32,911 nt of DNA, from contig CANGQZ010000010.1 in assembly GCA_947455865.1 (NCBI GenBank), forward strand, positions 1 through 32,911. Reading direction: 5' to 3'. The notes under the pieces were generated by a model that saw nothing but the letters and a program-made list of their open reading frames with translations, did no database searches and was not told the origin of the DNA. Numbering within the stretch: position 1 is the first letter of the stretch; each line of letters opens with the position of its first letter. A program made the translations under genes and the position numbers. Source of the DNA: Sphingomonadaceae bacterium (GTDB lineage: Bacteria; Pseudomonadota; Alphaproteobacteria; Sphingomonadales; Sphingomonadaceae). This document shows, in pieces, positions 7,475-15,179 of this stretch.

Positions 7475-8257
7475 CTAAACCGATCCGTCGTTCACCAACG
7501 TCACGCTATCCTTGCGCGCCAGCACCCACAGGCTCAGCCCCGCCGCATGCGCCCGTTCCACCGCGAGTGAGGTCGGCAGCGAGACGGTTACCAGCGTGGT
7601 CGCGCCGCAACGCACCGCCTTTTCGACGATCTCGTAGCTGCACCGCGCGGTCGAGAGCACGAAGCCGCCTGCGAGTTCCCATTCGGCGCGTGCCATCGCC
7701 CCGATCAGCTTGTCGAGCGCGTTGTGGCGGCCGACATCCTCGCGCAGTTCGGCGATCCGGCCCGATGGGGTGCACCATGCCGCAGCATGCGCCGCGCCGG
7801 TTCGGCGATTGAGCTCCTGCCGCTCGGGTAGTTCTTCCAGCGCGGCGAAGATTGCATCGGGGTCGATGGCCGCATGCGGTGCCACCGGGGGCAGAGGCCG
7901 CGCCACAGCCGCCAGATTCTCGATGCCGCACAGCCCGCAGCTCGATTCGGCGACCCGCGCGCGTACCCGCTCCGTCAACTGGGCGATCCCTAGCCCGGCG
8001 AGAGTCGCGCGCACGATCCAGCCTTCGGCCACTTCGGCGATGCCGAGTTCGCCAAGATCGTCGGCCGATGCGATCAACCCTTCGCTCAAGGCAAAGCCGG
8101 TAGCAAAATCGGCGAGATTGGCCGGGGTCGCCATCATCACCGCATAGGCCAGCCCGTTGAATTCAAGCGCCACCGGCGCTTCGGGCACCCATTGGCGGGA
8201 GAGGGCCGTTCGCGTCCCGTCAGGCGCGATCGCGACGGCTCCCATCCGCTTAGTCAT
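7475..8257 (-). CDS. fdhD: Formate dehydrogenase accessory sulfurtransferase FdhD
   Basis: The protein is 260 aa. The hallmark SSCGLCG (C107, C110) carries the cysteines that relay sulfur from IscS to the molybdenum cofactor. AELREDVGRHNALDKLIGA, STARCSYEIVEKAVRCG and SLPTSLAVERAHAAGLSLWV follow as in FdhD. The role is to sulfurate bis-MGD so that formate dehydrogenase-type molybdoenzymes become active. No formate dehydrogenase is in this window, so its client lies elsewhere. It follows the VOC gene after 12 bases on the same strand, likely one transcript. The ATG is at 8257; an internal ATG at 8245 is possible. Confidence 0.93.
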   Translation of the reverse strand: MTKRMGAVAIAPDGTRTALSRQWVPEAPVALEFNGLAYAVMMATPANLADFATGFALSEGLIASADDLGELGIAEVAEGWIVRATLAGLGIAQLTERVRARVAESSCGLCGIENLAAVARPLPPVAPHAAIDPDAIFAALEELPERQELNRRTGAAHAAAWCTPSGRIAELREDVGRHNALDKLIGAMARAEWELAGGFVLSTARCSYEIVEKAVRCGATTLVTVSLPTSLAVERAHAAGLSLWVLARKDSVTLVNDGSV

Positions 8258-8269
8258 TCAGGCGCGGCT

Positions 8270-8650
8270 TCAGGCCGGCCGGTGCAGCGCGCACCACTTG
8301 TTGCCGTCAGGATCGCGCAGATAAGCAAGGTACATCTTGCCGAACGCGCCATCGCGCCAGCCCGGCGGGTCTTCGCAGGTGGTGCCGCCGTTGGCGACGC
8401 CGGCCGCGTGCCAGGCATCGACCTGCTCGGGGCTGTCCATCGCGATACCCACCGTGCCGCCGTTGGCGTGGCAGGCCGGCTTGCCGTCGATCGGCTTCAC
8501 CGCCAGGAACATGCCGCCGTTATGGGTATAGAACAGGCGGTCTTCCATCGGGTACACCCCCGGAGCAGCGCCCAGCACCCCGAAGGTCGCATCGTAGTAG
8601 ATCTTGGATTTCGCCAGATCGTTGCTGCCGAACATCACGTGACTGTACAT
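8270..8650 (-). CDS. VOC family (glyoxalase/bleomycin-resistance fold) protein
   Basis: The protein is 126 aa, one vicinal-oxygen-chelate domain made of two beta-alpha-beta3 units: MYSHVMFGSNDLAKSKIYYDATFGVLG opens the first, and GGTVGIAMDSPEQVDAWHAAGVANGGT with YLAYLRDPDGNKWCALH forms the second. H4 and the FxAV / YLAYLRDPDG positions fit metal-binding sites of the family. The reaction cannot be deduced from the sequence. A GGGAGAG ribosome site lies about 8 bases before the ATG. It is the first gene of a pair with fdhD. Confidence 0.88.
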   Translation of the reverse strand: MYSHVMFGSNDLAKSKIYYDATFGVLGAAPGVYPMEDRLFYTHNGGMFLAVKPIDGKPACHANGGTVGIAMDSPEQVDAWHAAGVANGGTTCEDPPGWRDGAFGKMYLAYLRDPDGNKWCALHRPA

Positions 8651-8798
8651 TTTAAGACTCTCCCACTCACCATTCCATTGGCCGCCCCGCGGCCTGCCGA
8701 CGTTCTAGGCCATCGCGCCGGGCGGTCAACGCCAGTCCGATAGCATCGCCGCAATTTTGCAGGGCTGCGGTTCAGCTTGCCCGCGCTATGGAGCAGCG

Positions 8799-9191
8799 AT
8801 GGCTTTGCTGATCCTGACCGCCGCGCTCGCGCTGGCCGCCGCTCCTGCACCCCCGCGCCCGCTGAGCGCCGATGAACACGCCGCACTGCGCTGTTCTGCC
8901 GCGTTCGCGCTGGTATCCGCCGGGCAGGTGCGCGGCGATCCGGCGGCCGCGCAATACCCGCCGCTCAAGCTGCGCGGGCGCGAATTCTTTGTGGTTACCG
9001 CTGCACGGCTGATGGATGATGCCGGGCTGGATGAAGCCGGGATCAAGGCCGCTGCCGAGGCCGAGGTGGCGGCGCTGCGCGCCGATGGCACCGCGCCGCT
9101 GATGCCATTCTGCCTCGCCTTGCTCGATGCGAGCGCGCCATCCGCGCCGCCGCAAGGTTATGCACCGGAAAAAGCCGCGCCCGGCGGTTGA
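8799..9191 (+). CDS. Hypothetical exported protein
   Basis: The product is about 130 aa from ATG 8799, which has GGAG six bases upstream; the track's longer start (8757) lacks this. A short hydrophobic signal-like N-terminus (MALLILTAALALAAAPAPPRPL) is followed by a helical domain, LSADEHAALRCSAAFALVSAGQVRG ... RLMDDAGLDEAGIKAAAEAEVAAL. It has two cysteines (ALRCSA and MPFCLA) that could form a disulfide in the periplasm. I do not recognise a named family. The gene is rightward, just upstream of the GST, with a 21-base gap. Confidence 0.7.
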   Translation: MALLILTAALALAAAPAPPRPLSADEHAALRCSAAFALVSAGQVRGDPAAAQYPPLKLRGREFFVVTAARLMDDAGLDEAGIKAAAEAEVAALRADGTAPLMPFCLALLDASAPSAPPQGYAPEKAAPGG

Positions 9192-9212
9192 TCTTGCGGC
9201 CCCGGCTGCGCC

Positions 9213-9896
9213 ATGGACCCCATCATGTGGCAACTCTATCAGTTCCCGCTCTGCCCGTTCAGCCGCAAGGTCCGCCTGCTCCTGTCGGAGAAAGGCATCG
9301 GCTATGAGTTGTGGCGCGAAAACCCGTGGGAGCAGCGCGACGAATTCGTCGACATGAACCCGGCCGCGCGCACCCCGGTGATCCGCAATACCGAACGCGA
9401 CATCACGCTCGTCGACAGCCGGGCGATCTGCGAGTATTTCGAGGAAACCGTCGACAAGCTCCCGATGATCAACGGTACCGCCGCCAACCGTGCGGAAATC
9501 CGCCGACTGGTCGCGCTATTCGATGAGAATTTCTACGGCGATGTCACCGGGCCGCTGATCCACCAGCGGATGAAACAGCGCCTCGTCTACCGCCAATCAC
9601 CGGATAGCCGGATGCTGCGCGAATCGATGAAGCTGGCGCACGAGCACCTCTATTACATCGATTATCTGGTCGACACCCGGCCGTGGCTGGCAGGGGCGAC
9701 GATGAGCCTTGCCGATTTGGCTGCGGCTGCGCAGATTTCGGTGGCAGATTATCTCGGCGGGCTCGACTGGTCGGGACACGAGCAGGCCAAGAGCTGGTAT
9801 TCGGTGTTCAAGAGCCGGCCGAGCTTTCGTCCCCTACTGGCCGAACGGATGGAAGTGATCCAGCCGCCCAGCCATTATGCGGACGTGAACTGGTAA
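9213..9896 (+). CDS. Glutathione S-transferase family protein
   Basis: The protein is 227 aa. The thioredoxin-fold N-terminus contains WQLYQFPLCPFSRKVRLLLSEKGIGYEL, with CPFS at the active-site position, MNPAARTPVIRN (cis-proline loop) and DSRAICEYFEE (glutathione-binding Ser-Arg). The all-helical C-terminal domain contains RPWLAGATMSLADLAAAAQISVADYLGG, the conserved N-capping/hydrophobic staple region. It conjugates or reduces substrates with glutathione; the substrate is unknown. ATG 9225 (MWQLY) is an equally good start. It ends 16 bases from the convergent NDUFA9-like gene. Confidence 0.9.
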   Translation: MDPIMWQLYQFPLCPFSRKVRLLLSEKGIGYELWRENPWEQRDEFVDMNPAARTPVIRNTERDITLVDSRAICEYFEETVDKLPMINGTAANRAEIRRLVALFDENFYGDVTGPLIHQRMKQRLVYRQSPDSRMLRESMKLAHEHLYYIDYLVDTRPWLAGATMSLADLAAAAQISVADYLGGLDWSGHEQAKSWYSVFKSRPSFRPLLAERMEVIQPPSHYADVNW

Positions 9897-9912
9897 TCAC
9901 CTGCGTCCGGTA

Positions 9913-10866
9913 TTACCCGGCAAGCCCGCGCTTATCGCCGAAACGGCCGTGCTTGCGGAAACGGACCATCCAGCGATCGAGAAACAGGCCGAGCGGGCGC
10001 GCGGTGACGCCCAGTGCCTTGAGCCCGGGCAGGCCGGTGCCGACATTGCCAGCCTTAAGCAACGCCAGCTGATCGCGGCTGATGGGCGTGCCGGGCAGCA
10101 CCGCGATCAGGCCGGAAACCGCATCGGGCAGTTCAATGAACTGGCGATTGCGGCCTTGCGCGGCGGCGATCTGCTGGTTCAAGCCGAGCATCGTCACCAC
10201 TTCGGGGCCGACCAGTTCATAGGTCCTGCCACCGAACCGCCCGGGCTCGGCAATGGCGGCGGCGACGGCGGCGGCGGCATCGTCAACGAACACCGGCTGC
10301 AGCCTTGCCTCCGACGCGAACACCGGCAGCACCGGGAAGCCGGCGATGAGACCGGCGAACAGATTGATGAAGGCGTCATCCGGCCCGAAGATCACCGAGG
10401 GGCGCAGCACCGTTGCCGCAGGGAACGCGGCGAGCACTGCAGCCTCGCCCTCGGCCTTGGTCCTTGCATAATCGACCGGAGAATGGGTGTCGGCCCCGTT
10501 GGCCGAAACCTGCACGAACGCCGCCGCGCCCTCCGCCTGCGCTGCGGCGGCCAGTGCGGCAGGCGCTTTGACGTGAAGCGTGTCGAGGTTGCCGGCAAAG
10601 GCTCCCACCAGATTGACGACCGCATCGGCCCAGGAAACGATCAACGGCAGCCGTGCCGTATCGGTCAGATCGCCGCGAACCAACTGGAGCTGGCCCAGAT
10701 TGGCGAGCGTCTTCAGGCGATAGGCGCGCTCGGGATGGCGAGCGACGATCCGCAGACGCGCGCCGCGGGCCAGCAGTTCCTGCGCAATGTGGGCGCCGAA
10801 AAATCCGGTGCCCCCGAAAAGAACCACCAGCTTGCCTGAAAGTGCGGTGTTGTCGATGTCAGCCAT
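9913..10866 (-). CDS. Complex I NDUFA9-like NAD(P)-binding protein (atypical SDR)
   Basis: The protein is 317 aa. The N-terminal Rossmann motif GGTGFFGAHIAQELLARG is followed by RIVARHPERA, VRGDLTD and WADAVVNLVGAF. The active-site-like region reads VQVSANGADTHSPVDYARTKAEGE, and then VLRPSVIFGPDDAFINLFA. This matches the atypical short-chain dehydrogenases grouped as complex I NDUFA9 subunit / epimerase-like proteins. In alphaproteobacteria they are linked by homology to the 39-kDa accessory subunit of complex I. Whether this copy binds complex I cannot be told from sequence. The region just upstream holds three CATTGC/GCAATG-type repeats and a TATGAT that may be a -10 box. Confidence 0.85.
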   Translation of the reverse strand: MADIDNTALSGKLVVLFGGTGFFGAHIAQELLARGARLRIVARHPERAYRLKTLANLGQLQLVRGDLTDTARLPLIVSWADAVVNLVGAFAGNLDTLHVKAPAALAAAAQAEGAAAFVQVSANGADTHSPVDYARTKAEGEAAVLAAFPAATVLRPSVIFGPDDAFINLFAGLIAGFPVLPVFASEARLQPVFVDDAAAAVAAAIAEPGRFGGRTYELVGPEVVTMLGLNQQIAAAQGRNRQFIELPDAVSGLIAVLPGTPISRDQLALLKAGNVGTGLPGLKALGVTARPLGLFLDRWMVRFRKHGRFGDKRGLAG

Positions 10867-10976
10867 GGCTGCCTACCCTGCAAAATTCACCAGATCATAC
10901 CGCATTGCGGCGAAGCCCGCCCATTGCACGAAGTGCCGTGTGCGGCAATGCCCCGGCGATCGGATGCCAGTCTGCG

Positions 10977-11384
10977 CTAGATCGGCCCCAGCCCGAAATC
11001 CTGCCGGGCGCGATTGATGTAATCGCGGCATATGTCGCTCATCTTTAGGATGTAGACGGCCGGCGGCGCCAGATTGGTGTTCTGCGGGGCGCGGTAAGCG
11101 ATGGTGATGAGTTCGGACAGGCGGGAGGCGGTGATCTTCTGTTCGGCCAGGCAGGTCGTGCGACCGCGCTTGGCCAGGGCGTTGACCAGCGTATCGTCCA
11201 GAAACGTGTAGTTGAGGCTATCATTCAGCCCCTGCACGAAGCCGATCCGCGCTTCGGGCGTGAGTGCGGCCCAGCCGTTGGCATTGTTGACGTAGCCGCT
11301 TGCGCCGGCGGACGATGGCAGAGCAGCAGCGAGTGTTAGTGCGGCAAGGGTGGCGGCTTTGCCGGCCAGCTTGAGCCAATCCAT
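10977..11384 (-). CDS. Hypothetical exported protein, possibly Rap1a/Tai-like
   Basis: The protein is 135 aa with a clear signal peptide (MDWLKLAGKAATLAALTLAAALPSSAGA, cleavage near 28). The mature part has GFVQGLNDSLNYTFL, a central CLAEQKITASRLSELITIAYRAPQNT and a final MSDICRDYINRARQDFG. The pattern of an early GF.QGL.D, a middle Cys, a helix ending in a Tyr, and a late Cys near the C-terminus resembles Rap1a/Tai-type periplasmic proteins. The match is loose, so I do not assign it. It lies downstream of the autotransporter gene on the same strand but is separated from it by a strong terminator. Confidence 0.65.
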   Translation of the reverse strand: MDWLKLAGKAATLAALTLAAALPSSAGASGYVNNANGWAALTPEARIGFVQGLNDSLNYTFLDDTLVNALAKRGRTTCLAEQKITASRLSELITIAYRAPQNTNLAPPAVYILKMSDICRDYINRARQDFGLGPI

Positions 11385-11488
11385 AATGGCAGATTTCCCG
11401 GGCTATTTTACCAAGTGCTGCACCGACAGCCGGGGTGAAACAAGCCAAGGTCGGTCCGCTTTGGTGGAGATCGCCCCCATCGGAGCAG

Positions 11489-11520
11489 AAAAAGGGCGGG
11501 GCGCTTGTGCGCTCCCGCCC
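11489..11520 (-). terminator. Rho-independent terminator of the autotransporter gene
   Basis: On the minus strand, GGGCGGGAGCGC pairs with GCGCCCCGCCC (one bulged base) around an ACAA loop, followed by TTTTT. It starts 28 bases after the stop of the trimeric autotransporter and is the strongest intrinsic terminator in the window. Confidence 0.88.
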
Positions 11521-11547
11521 TTCGTTCAGGACACTATCGAGATTGCG

Positions 11548-12807
11548 TCAGAACTTGATGCTGGCCCCCACGCCGCCGCCAACGGCGTCTTCGGAGAAGC
11601 CAACATTGGCCCCGAAGCCAACACCGCTTTCAGTGACGAACTGCGCCTTGATCGCACCGGCCACTTCGCCCTGGAACACGCCGACGCCGGCGGCGATGCC
11701 CTTCTCACCGTTGGCGAGGTTAAGCGGCGCCGCGTTCATCGCGAAGCCCATCGCCACGCCTTGATAGGCCTTGGCGCGGACGTCGGCGACATTCGCCGCC
11801 AGCAGGTCGATCCGGGTGTTGGTGGCGAACAGCTGCGCGCCGGACACCGCCTCGGTCGAGGTGGCCGACAAGGTTGCCGGGGCCAGGCCCGAGATCTTGT
11901 TGGTGGTGCCGTTGATCGCGACCGTGCCAGCCTGGATCGTGCCGGTGCCAGTGATGATGTTGCCGGCGGTGGTGGTGTAATTGCCGGTCACTGCCACGTT
12001 GCCGCCCACAGTGGTATTGCCGGTCACCGCCAGCACGCCGGTGGTGGTGGTGCCGCCCACGGTGAGGTTGGTGCCGACGCTGGCGGTCCCGCTCGATACC
12101 AGTGCCGCACCGCTGACCGTGCCGGTCACCGTGGCATTGCCGCCAATTGTGGCATCGCCAGAAGTGGCAAGGGTGGTGGTGCTGATGGCGCCGGTGTTGG
12201 TCACGCCCGCCGAGGTCAGCGTGCCGGTAAGGGTGGTCGTGCCGGTCACGCCCAGATTTCCGCCGACTGTAGCCGCGCCGGTGGTGGCAAGAGTCGTGGT
12301 GCTGACCGCGCCGGTGTTGGTGATACCGTTTGAAGTCAGCGTTCCGCCAACGCTCGCGGCGCCGGTGGTGGCAAGGGTCGTGGTGCTGACTGCACCGGTG
12401 TTGGTGATCCCGTTCGAAGTCAGCGCGCCGGTGAGCGACGTGGTGCCGGTGACACCAAGGTTCCCGCCGACAGTGGCCCCGCCGGTGGTGGCGAGTGTGG
12501 TGGTGCTGACCGCGCCGGTGTTGGTCACGCCCGCCGAGGTCAGCGTGCCGGTGAGCGTGGTGTTGCCGGTGACCGAGAGATCGCCGGTCACTGCCGTGGT
12601 ACCTGTTACGGTAACATTGGTTCCGTCAAGCACGATGCTGGTCGCCGTGCTGCCGTCCTGAATGGTGAGTGTGGTGTTGCCGGTAACATCATCAGCAGTC
12701 ACTGATTGCGCAATTGCAGGTGCCGCATGCAGTGAAAGTGCCGAAACGGCTGCGCTTACCAGTAGTATATGCCGGGTGCGGTTCGAATGCATAGGACGTA
12801 AAAGCAT
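11548..12807 (-). CDS. Trimeric autotransporter (type Vc, YadA-like anchor) with tandem-repeat passenger
   Basis: From ATG 12807 (GAGGGGG six bases upstream) the product is 419 aa. A signal peptide (ending near AAPAIAQ) is followed by a passenger built almost only of Thr, Gly, Val, Ala, Ser and Asn, with repeats of the type G[VI]TNTGAVSTTTLATTGxATVGGNLGVTG. The last about 110 residues begin KISGLAPATLSATSTEAVSGAQLFATNTRIDLLA, the neck/coil typical of YadA-type proteins. They continue with AYQGVAMGFAMNAAP...GVGVFQGEVAGAIKAQF to a C-terminal Phe, the beta-barrel anchor that trimerises in the outer membrane. Classical head motifs (SVAIG) and a long coiled coil are missing. A surface adhesin role is inferred. 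Confidence 0.85.
   Translation of the reverse strand: MLLRPMHSNRTRHILLVSAAVSALSLHAAPAIAQSVTADDVTGNTTLTIQDGSTATSIVLDGTNVTVTGTTAVTGDLSVTGNTTLTGTLTSAGVTNTGAVSTTTLATTGGATVGGNLGVTGTTSLTGALTSNGITNTGAVSTTTLATTGAASVGGTLTSNGITNTGAVSTTTLATTGAATVGGNLGVTGTTTLTGTLTSAGVTNTGAISTTTLATSGDATIGGNATVTGTVSGAALVSSGTASVGTNLTVGGTTTTGVLAVTGNTTVGGNVAVTGNYTTTAGNIITGTGTIQAGTVAINGTTNKISGLAPATLSATSTEAVSGAQLFATNTRIDLLAANVADVRAKAYQGVAMGFAMNAAPLNLANGEKGIAAGVGVFQGEVAGAIKAQFVTESGVGFGANVGFSEDAVGGGVGASIKF
12088..12531 (-). repeat. Four coding tandem repeats in the autotransporter passenger
   Basis: Four consecutive units begin G[VI]TNTGA[VI]STTTLAT[TS]G. Three are 40 residues (120 bp) and the second is 28 residues (84 bp), lacking exactly 12 residues of the NLGVTGTT.LTG part. 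Similarity is high at DNA level as well, so copy number could change by recombination. Flanking sequence on both sides carries more degenerate VTGNTTxxG units. Confidence 0.8.
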
Positions 12808-13096
12808 TGATTCCCCCTCAAGTGGTGCCGGACAGATTGGGTTGGCTGTCCACTCGAAGGCTAGATCGATGGTTAACTGAAGCAATCAGGGTAACTACTT
12901 ATGAAACATCGGGTTTTAAAGGCTAAGGGATTGTGACAGTTTGAGATCGGCGAAATCTCTTGGATTTCGGTCAGGCCGGGGGTGTCGGAGATTCCGCCAA
13001 TTTCGCGCAATGCCCCGAAATTTTGCGTTCACTTCGGAGAGGATCGTTTCGCTAACGGACCTTTCGGGCATCGGCGCGCTTCGCAGTCTGCGGTTA
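12808..13096. other. Divergent intergenic region between the autotransporter and ftsH
   Basis: About 340 bases without a convincing gene separate the two divergent starts. It is AT-richer than its surroundings near 12890-12970 (GGGTTTTAAAGGCTAAGG), where the autotransporter promoter may lie. It also holds a 7-bp inverted repeat CGAAATC-tcttg-GATTTCG (12951-12969). The ORFs that the track shows here have no family resemblance. The ftsH promoter is listed separately. Confidence 0.5.
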
Positions 13097-13125
13097 GCTT
13101 GCCATTCAGACCTGCGCGCCTACAT
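13097..13125 (+). promoter_or_regulatory. Putative RpoH (sigma-32) heat-shock promoter of ftsH
   Basis: CTTG (13097-13100), 17 bases, then CCTACATT (13118-13125). This fits the alphaproteobacterial sigma-32 pattern CTTG-N17/18-CYTATNT with one mismatch. It is placed 26 bases before the ftsH ATG, with AAGGA between as ribosome site. ftsH is a classical sigma-32 target and FtsH degrades sigma-32 in enterobacteria, so the assignment is biologically sensible. The match is seen; function is inferred. Confidence 0.6.
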
Positions 13126-13150
13126 TGGATGACAGAAAGGATCCGCGCGC

Positions 13151-15088
13151 ATGAACGAGGAACAGCCCAACGGAAATCCCTGGCTCAAGAGCCTGCTGGT
13201 CTGGGGCGGCATTTTCATGGCCTTGCTGCTGGTCGTATCGATGTTCGGCGCGCGCACCGATGCCGGCGGCACGCCGGTGCCCTATTCCGATTTCCGCGGC
13301 AAAGTGTCGGAAGGCAGCGTCGCCGACGTGCAGATCGGCACCGAGCGGATCACCGGCCATTACAAGAACGGCGATCCGTTCAGCACCGTGCCGATCCCCA
13401 ACGATACCTCGCTCCCCGCGCTGCTGCAGGACAACGGCGTACGGTACGCCGGCAAGGCGCCCGAAGAGCCCAACGTGCTGATGTATATCCTCATCAATTC
13501 GCTGCCGTTCATGCTGATCCTCGGCGTCGCGTTCTTCGCGCTGCGCCAGGTGCAGAAGGGCGGCGGATCGGGCGCGATGGGCTTTGGCAAGTCCAAGGCC
13601 AAGCTGCTCACCGAACGTTCGGGCCGCGTCACCTTCAACGACGTTGCCGGCATCGACGAGGCGCGCGAAGAACTTGAGGAAATCGTCGAGTTCCTGCGCG
13701 ATCCGCAGCGCTTCTCCAAGCTGGGCGGCCAGATCCCCAAGGGCGCGCTGCTGGTCGGCTCGCCCGGCACCGGCAAGACCCTGCTCGCCCGCGCCATCGC
13801 GGGTGAGGCCGGGGTGCCGTTCTTTACCATTTCGGGCTCGGACTTCGTCGAGATGTTCGTCGGCGTAGGTGCGAGCCGGGTGCGCGACATGTTCGAGCAG
13901 GCGAAGAAGAATGCGCCGTGCATTGTGTTCATTGATGAAATTGATGCTGTAGGCCGACATCGCGGTCATGGCCTCGGCAACTCGAATGATGAGCGGGAAC
14001 AGACACTTAACCAGCTTCTGGTCGAGATGGACGGGTTCGAGGCCAACGAAGGTATCATCATCATAGCCGCGACGAACCGGCCCGACGTGCTCGATCCGGC
14101 GCTGCTGCGCCCGGGCCGGTTCGATCGCCAGGTGGTCGTGCCGATCCCCGATATCGACGGGCGCGAAAAGATTCTTGCCGTGCACATGAAGAAGGTGCCG
14201 CTCGCCCCCGATGTCAACCCGCGCACCATCGCGCGCGGTACGCCTGGTTTCTCGGGCGCGGATCTTGCCAACCTGGTCAACGAGGCCGCCCTCCTCGCCG
14301 CCCGCCGCAACAAGCGGTTGGTCGCGATGCAGGAGTTCGAGGACGCCAAGGACAAGGTGATGATGGGCGCCGAGCGCCGCTCGATGGTGATGACCGACGA
14401 CGAGAAGAAGATGACCGCCTATCACGAGGCCGGCCACGCGATCGTTTCGGTCAACGAACCGGCGTCCGACCCGATCCACAAGGCCACGATTATCCCGCGC
14501 GGCCGCGCGCTCGGCATGGTCATGCGCCTGCCCGAGCGGGACAGCTACTCGTATCACCGCGACAAGATGCACGCGAACCTGTCGGTGGCGATGGGCGGCC
14601 GCGTGGCGGAAGAACTGATCTTCGGCCACGACAAGGTCAGTTCGGGCGCTTCGTCGGACATCCAGTATGCCACCAGTCTGGCGCGGAACATGGTCACCAA
14701 GTGGGGCATGTCGGAAAAGCTCGGCCCGCTGCAGTACGAGGAGCAGTCCGAAGGCTATCTCGGCTACGGCGCGAACCAGCGGCTGATGATGTCGGATGAG
14801 ACCAACAAGCTGATCGACAGCGAAATCCGCGGTCTGGTCGATGATGCGCACGCCCGCGCCACCGGCCTGCTCAAGACCAACGAGGACAAGCTCCACCTGC
14901 TCGCGCAGGCGCTGCTCGAATACGAGACACTGACCGGCGAGGAGATCCGCCAGCTGCTCGAAACCGGGCAGATCGATCGGCCGGATAGCCCGGCCGGCGG
15001 CACCCCGCGGCCAACCGCGCAGCGCGGCTCGGCGATCCCCAAGGCTGGGCGCCGGCTGGGCGGCGATACCGCGCCGCAGGGCGCCTGA
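13151..15088 (+). CDS. ftsH: ATP-dependent zinc metalloprotease FtsH
   Basis: The protein is 645 aa, the full family length. It has two N-terminal membrane helices (about 14-32 and 110-130) flanking a periplasmic domain. The AAA+ domain has Walker A GSPGTGKT (203-210; the second residue is Ser where Pro is usual), Walker B IVFIDEID and the second region of homology [18 protein letters not shown]. The M41 protease domain has HEAGH (425-429) and [12 protein letters not shown]. It degrades membrane proteins and short-lived regulators at the inner membrane. Bases about 13920-14020 use unusually AT-ending codons. AAGGA lies ten bases before ATG. A heat-shock-type promoter precedes it; no intrinsic terminator follows. 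Confidence 0.97.
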   Translation: MNEEQPNGNPWLKSLLVWGGIFMALLLVVSMFGARTDAGGTPVPYSDFRGKVSEGSVADVQIGTERITGHYKNGDPFSTVPIPNDTSLPALLQDNGVRYAGKAPEEPNVLMYILINSLPFMLILGVAFFALRQVQKGGGSGAMGFGKSKAKLLTERSGRVTFNDVAGIDEAREELEEIVEFLRDPQRFSKLGGQIPKGALLVGSPGTGKTLLARAIAGEAGVPFFTISGSDFVEMFVGVGASRVRDMFEQAKKNAPCIVFIDEIDAVGRHRGHGLGNSNDEREQTLNQLLVEMDGFEANEGIIIIAATNRPDVLDPALLRPGRFDRQVVVPIPDIDGREKILAVHMKKVPLAPDVNPRTIARGTPGFSGADLANLVNEAALLAARRNKRLVAMQEFEDAKDKVMMGAERRSMVMTDDEKKMTAYHEAGHAIVSVNEPASDPIHKATIIPRGRALGMVMRLPERDSYSYHRDKMHANLSVAMGGRVAEELIFGHDKVSSGASSDIQYATSLARNMVTKWGMSEKLGPLQYEEQSEGYLGYGANQRLMMSDETNKLIDSEIRGLVDDAHARATGLLKTNEDKLHLLAQALLEYETLTGEEIRQLLETGQIDRPDSPAGGTPRPTAQRGSAIPKAGRRLGGDTAPQGA

Positions 15089-15136
15089 GCGGAGCGGCCG
15101 CGACTGCGGCAATGGCCCGCGCTTGCAAATCGTCTG

Positions 15137-15160
15137 CCCGCGCCGCAAGTTCGGCGCGGG
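15137..15160 (+). other. Strong GC hairpin between ftsH and the lipoprotein gene
   Basis: CCCGCGCCG and CGGCGCGGG form a perfect 9-bp stem with a 6-nt loop. It ends just before the GGAGAGGA ribosome site of the next gene. No T-run follows, so it is not a standard intrinsic terminator; it may stabilise the ftsH 3' end or modulate translation downstream. Confidence 0.55.
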
Positions 15161-15179
15161 GGCGAGGAGAGGATTGGCA

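Noticed and set aside
7224-7478. 84-aa plus-strand ORF after the MDR gene
   Set aside because: It begins inside the MDR gene in another frame and ends at the fdhD stop; no ribosome site or similarity. The 190-base gap shows nothing definite.
12088-12531. CRISPR-like regular repeats
   Set aside because: The repeats are in-frame coding units of the autotransporter without unique spacers of constant size; no cas genes are present.
11981-12661. 226-aa Val/Pro-rich plus-strand ORF (MPVTATLPPTVV...)
   Set aside because: This is the reverse complement of the autotransporter repeats. The regular look comes from the tandem repeats; there is no signal sequence or ribosome site to suggest a real protein.
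12941-13132. Small ORF upstream of ftsH
   Set aside because: No family resemblance; it overlaps the sigma-32-like promoter and appears to be open by chance.
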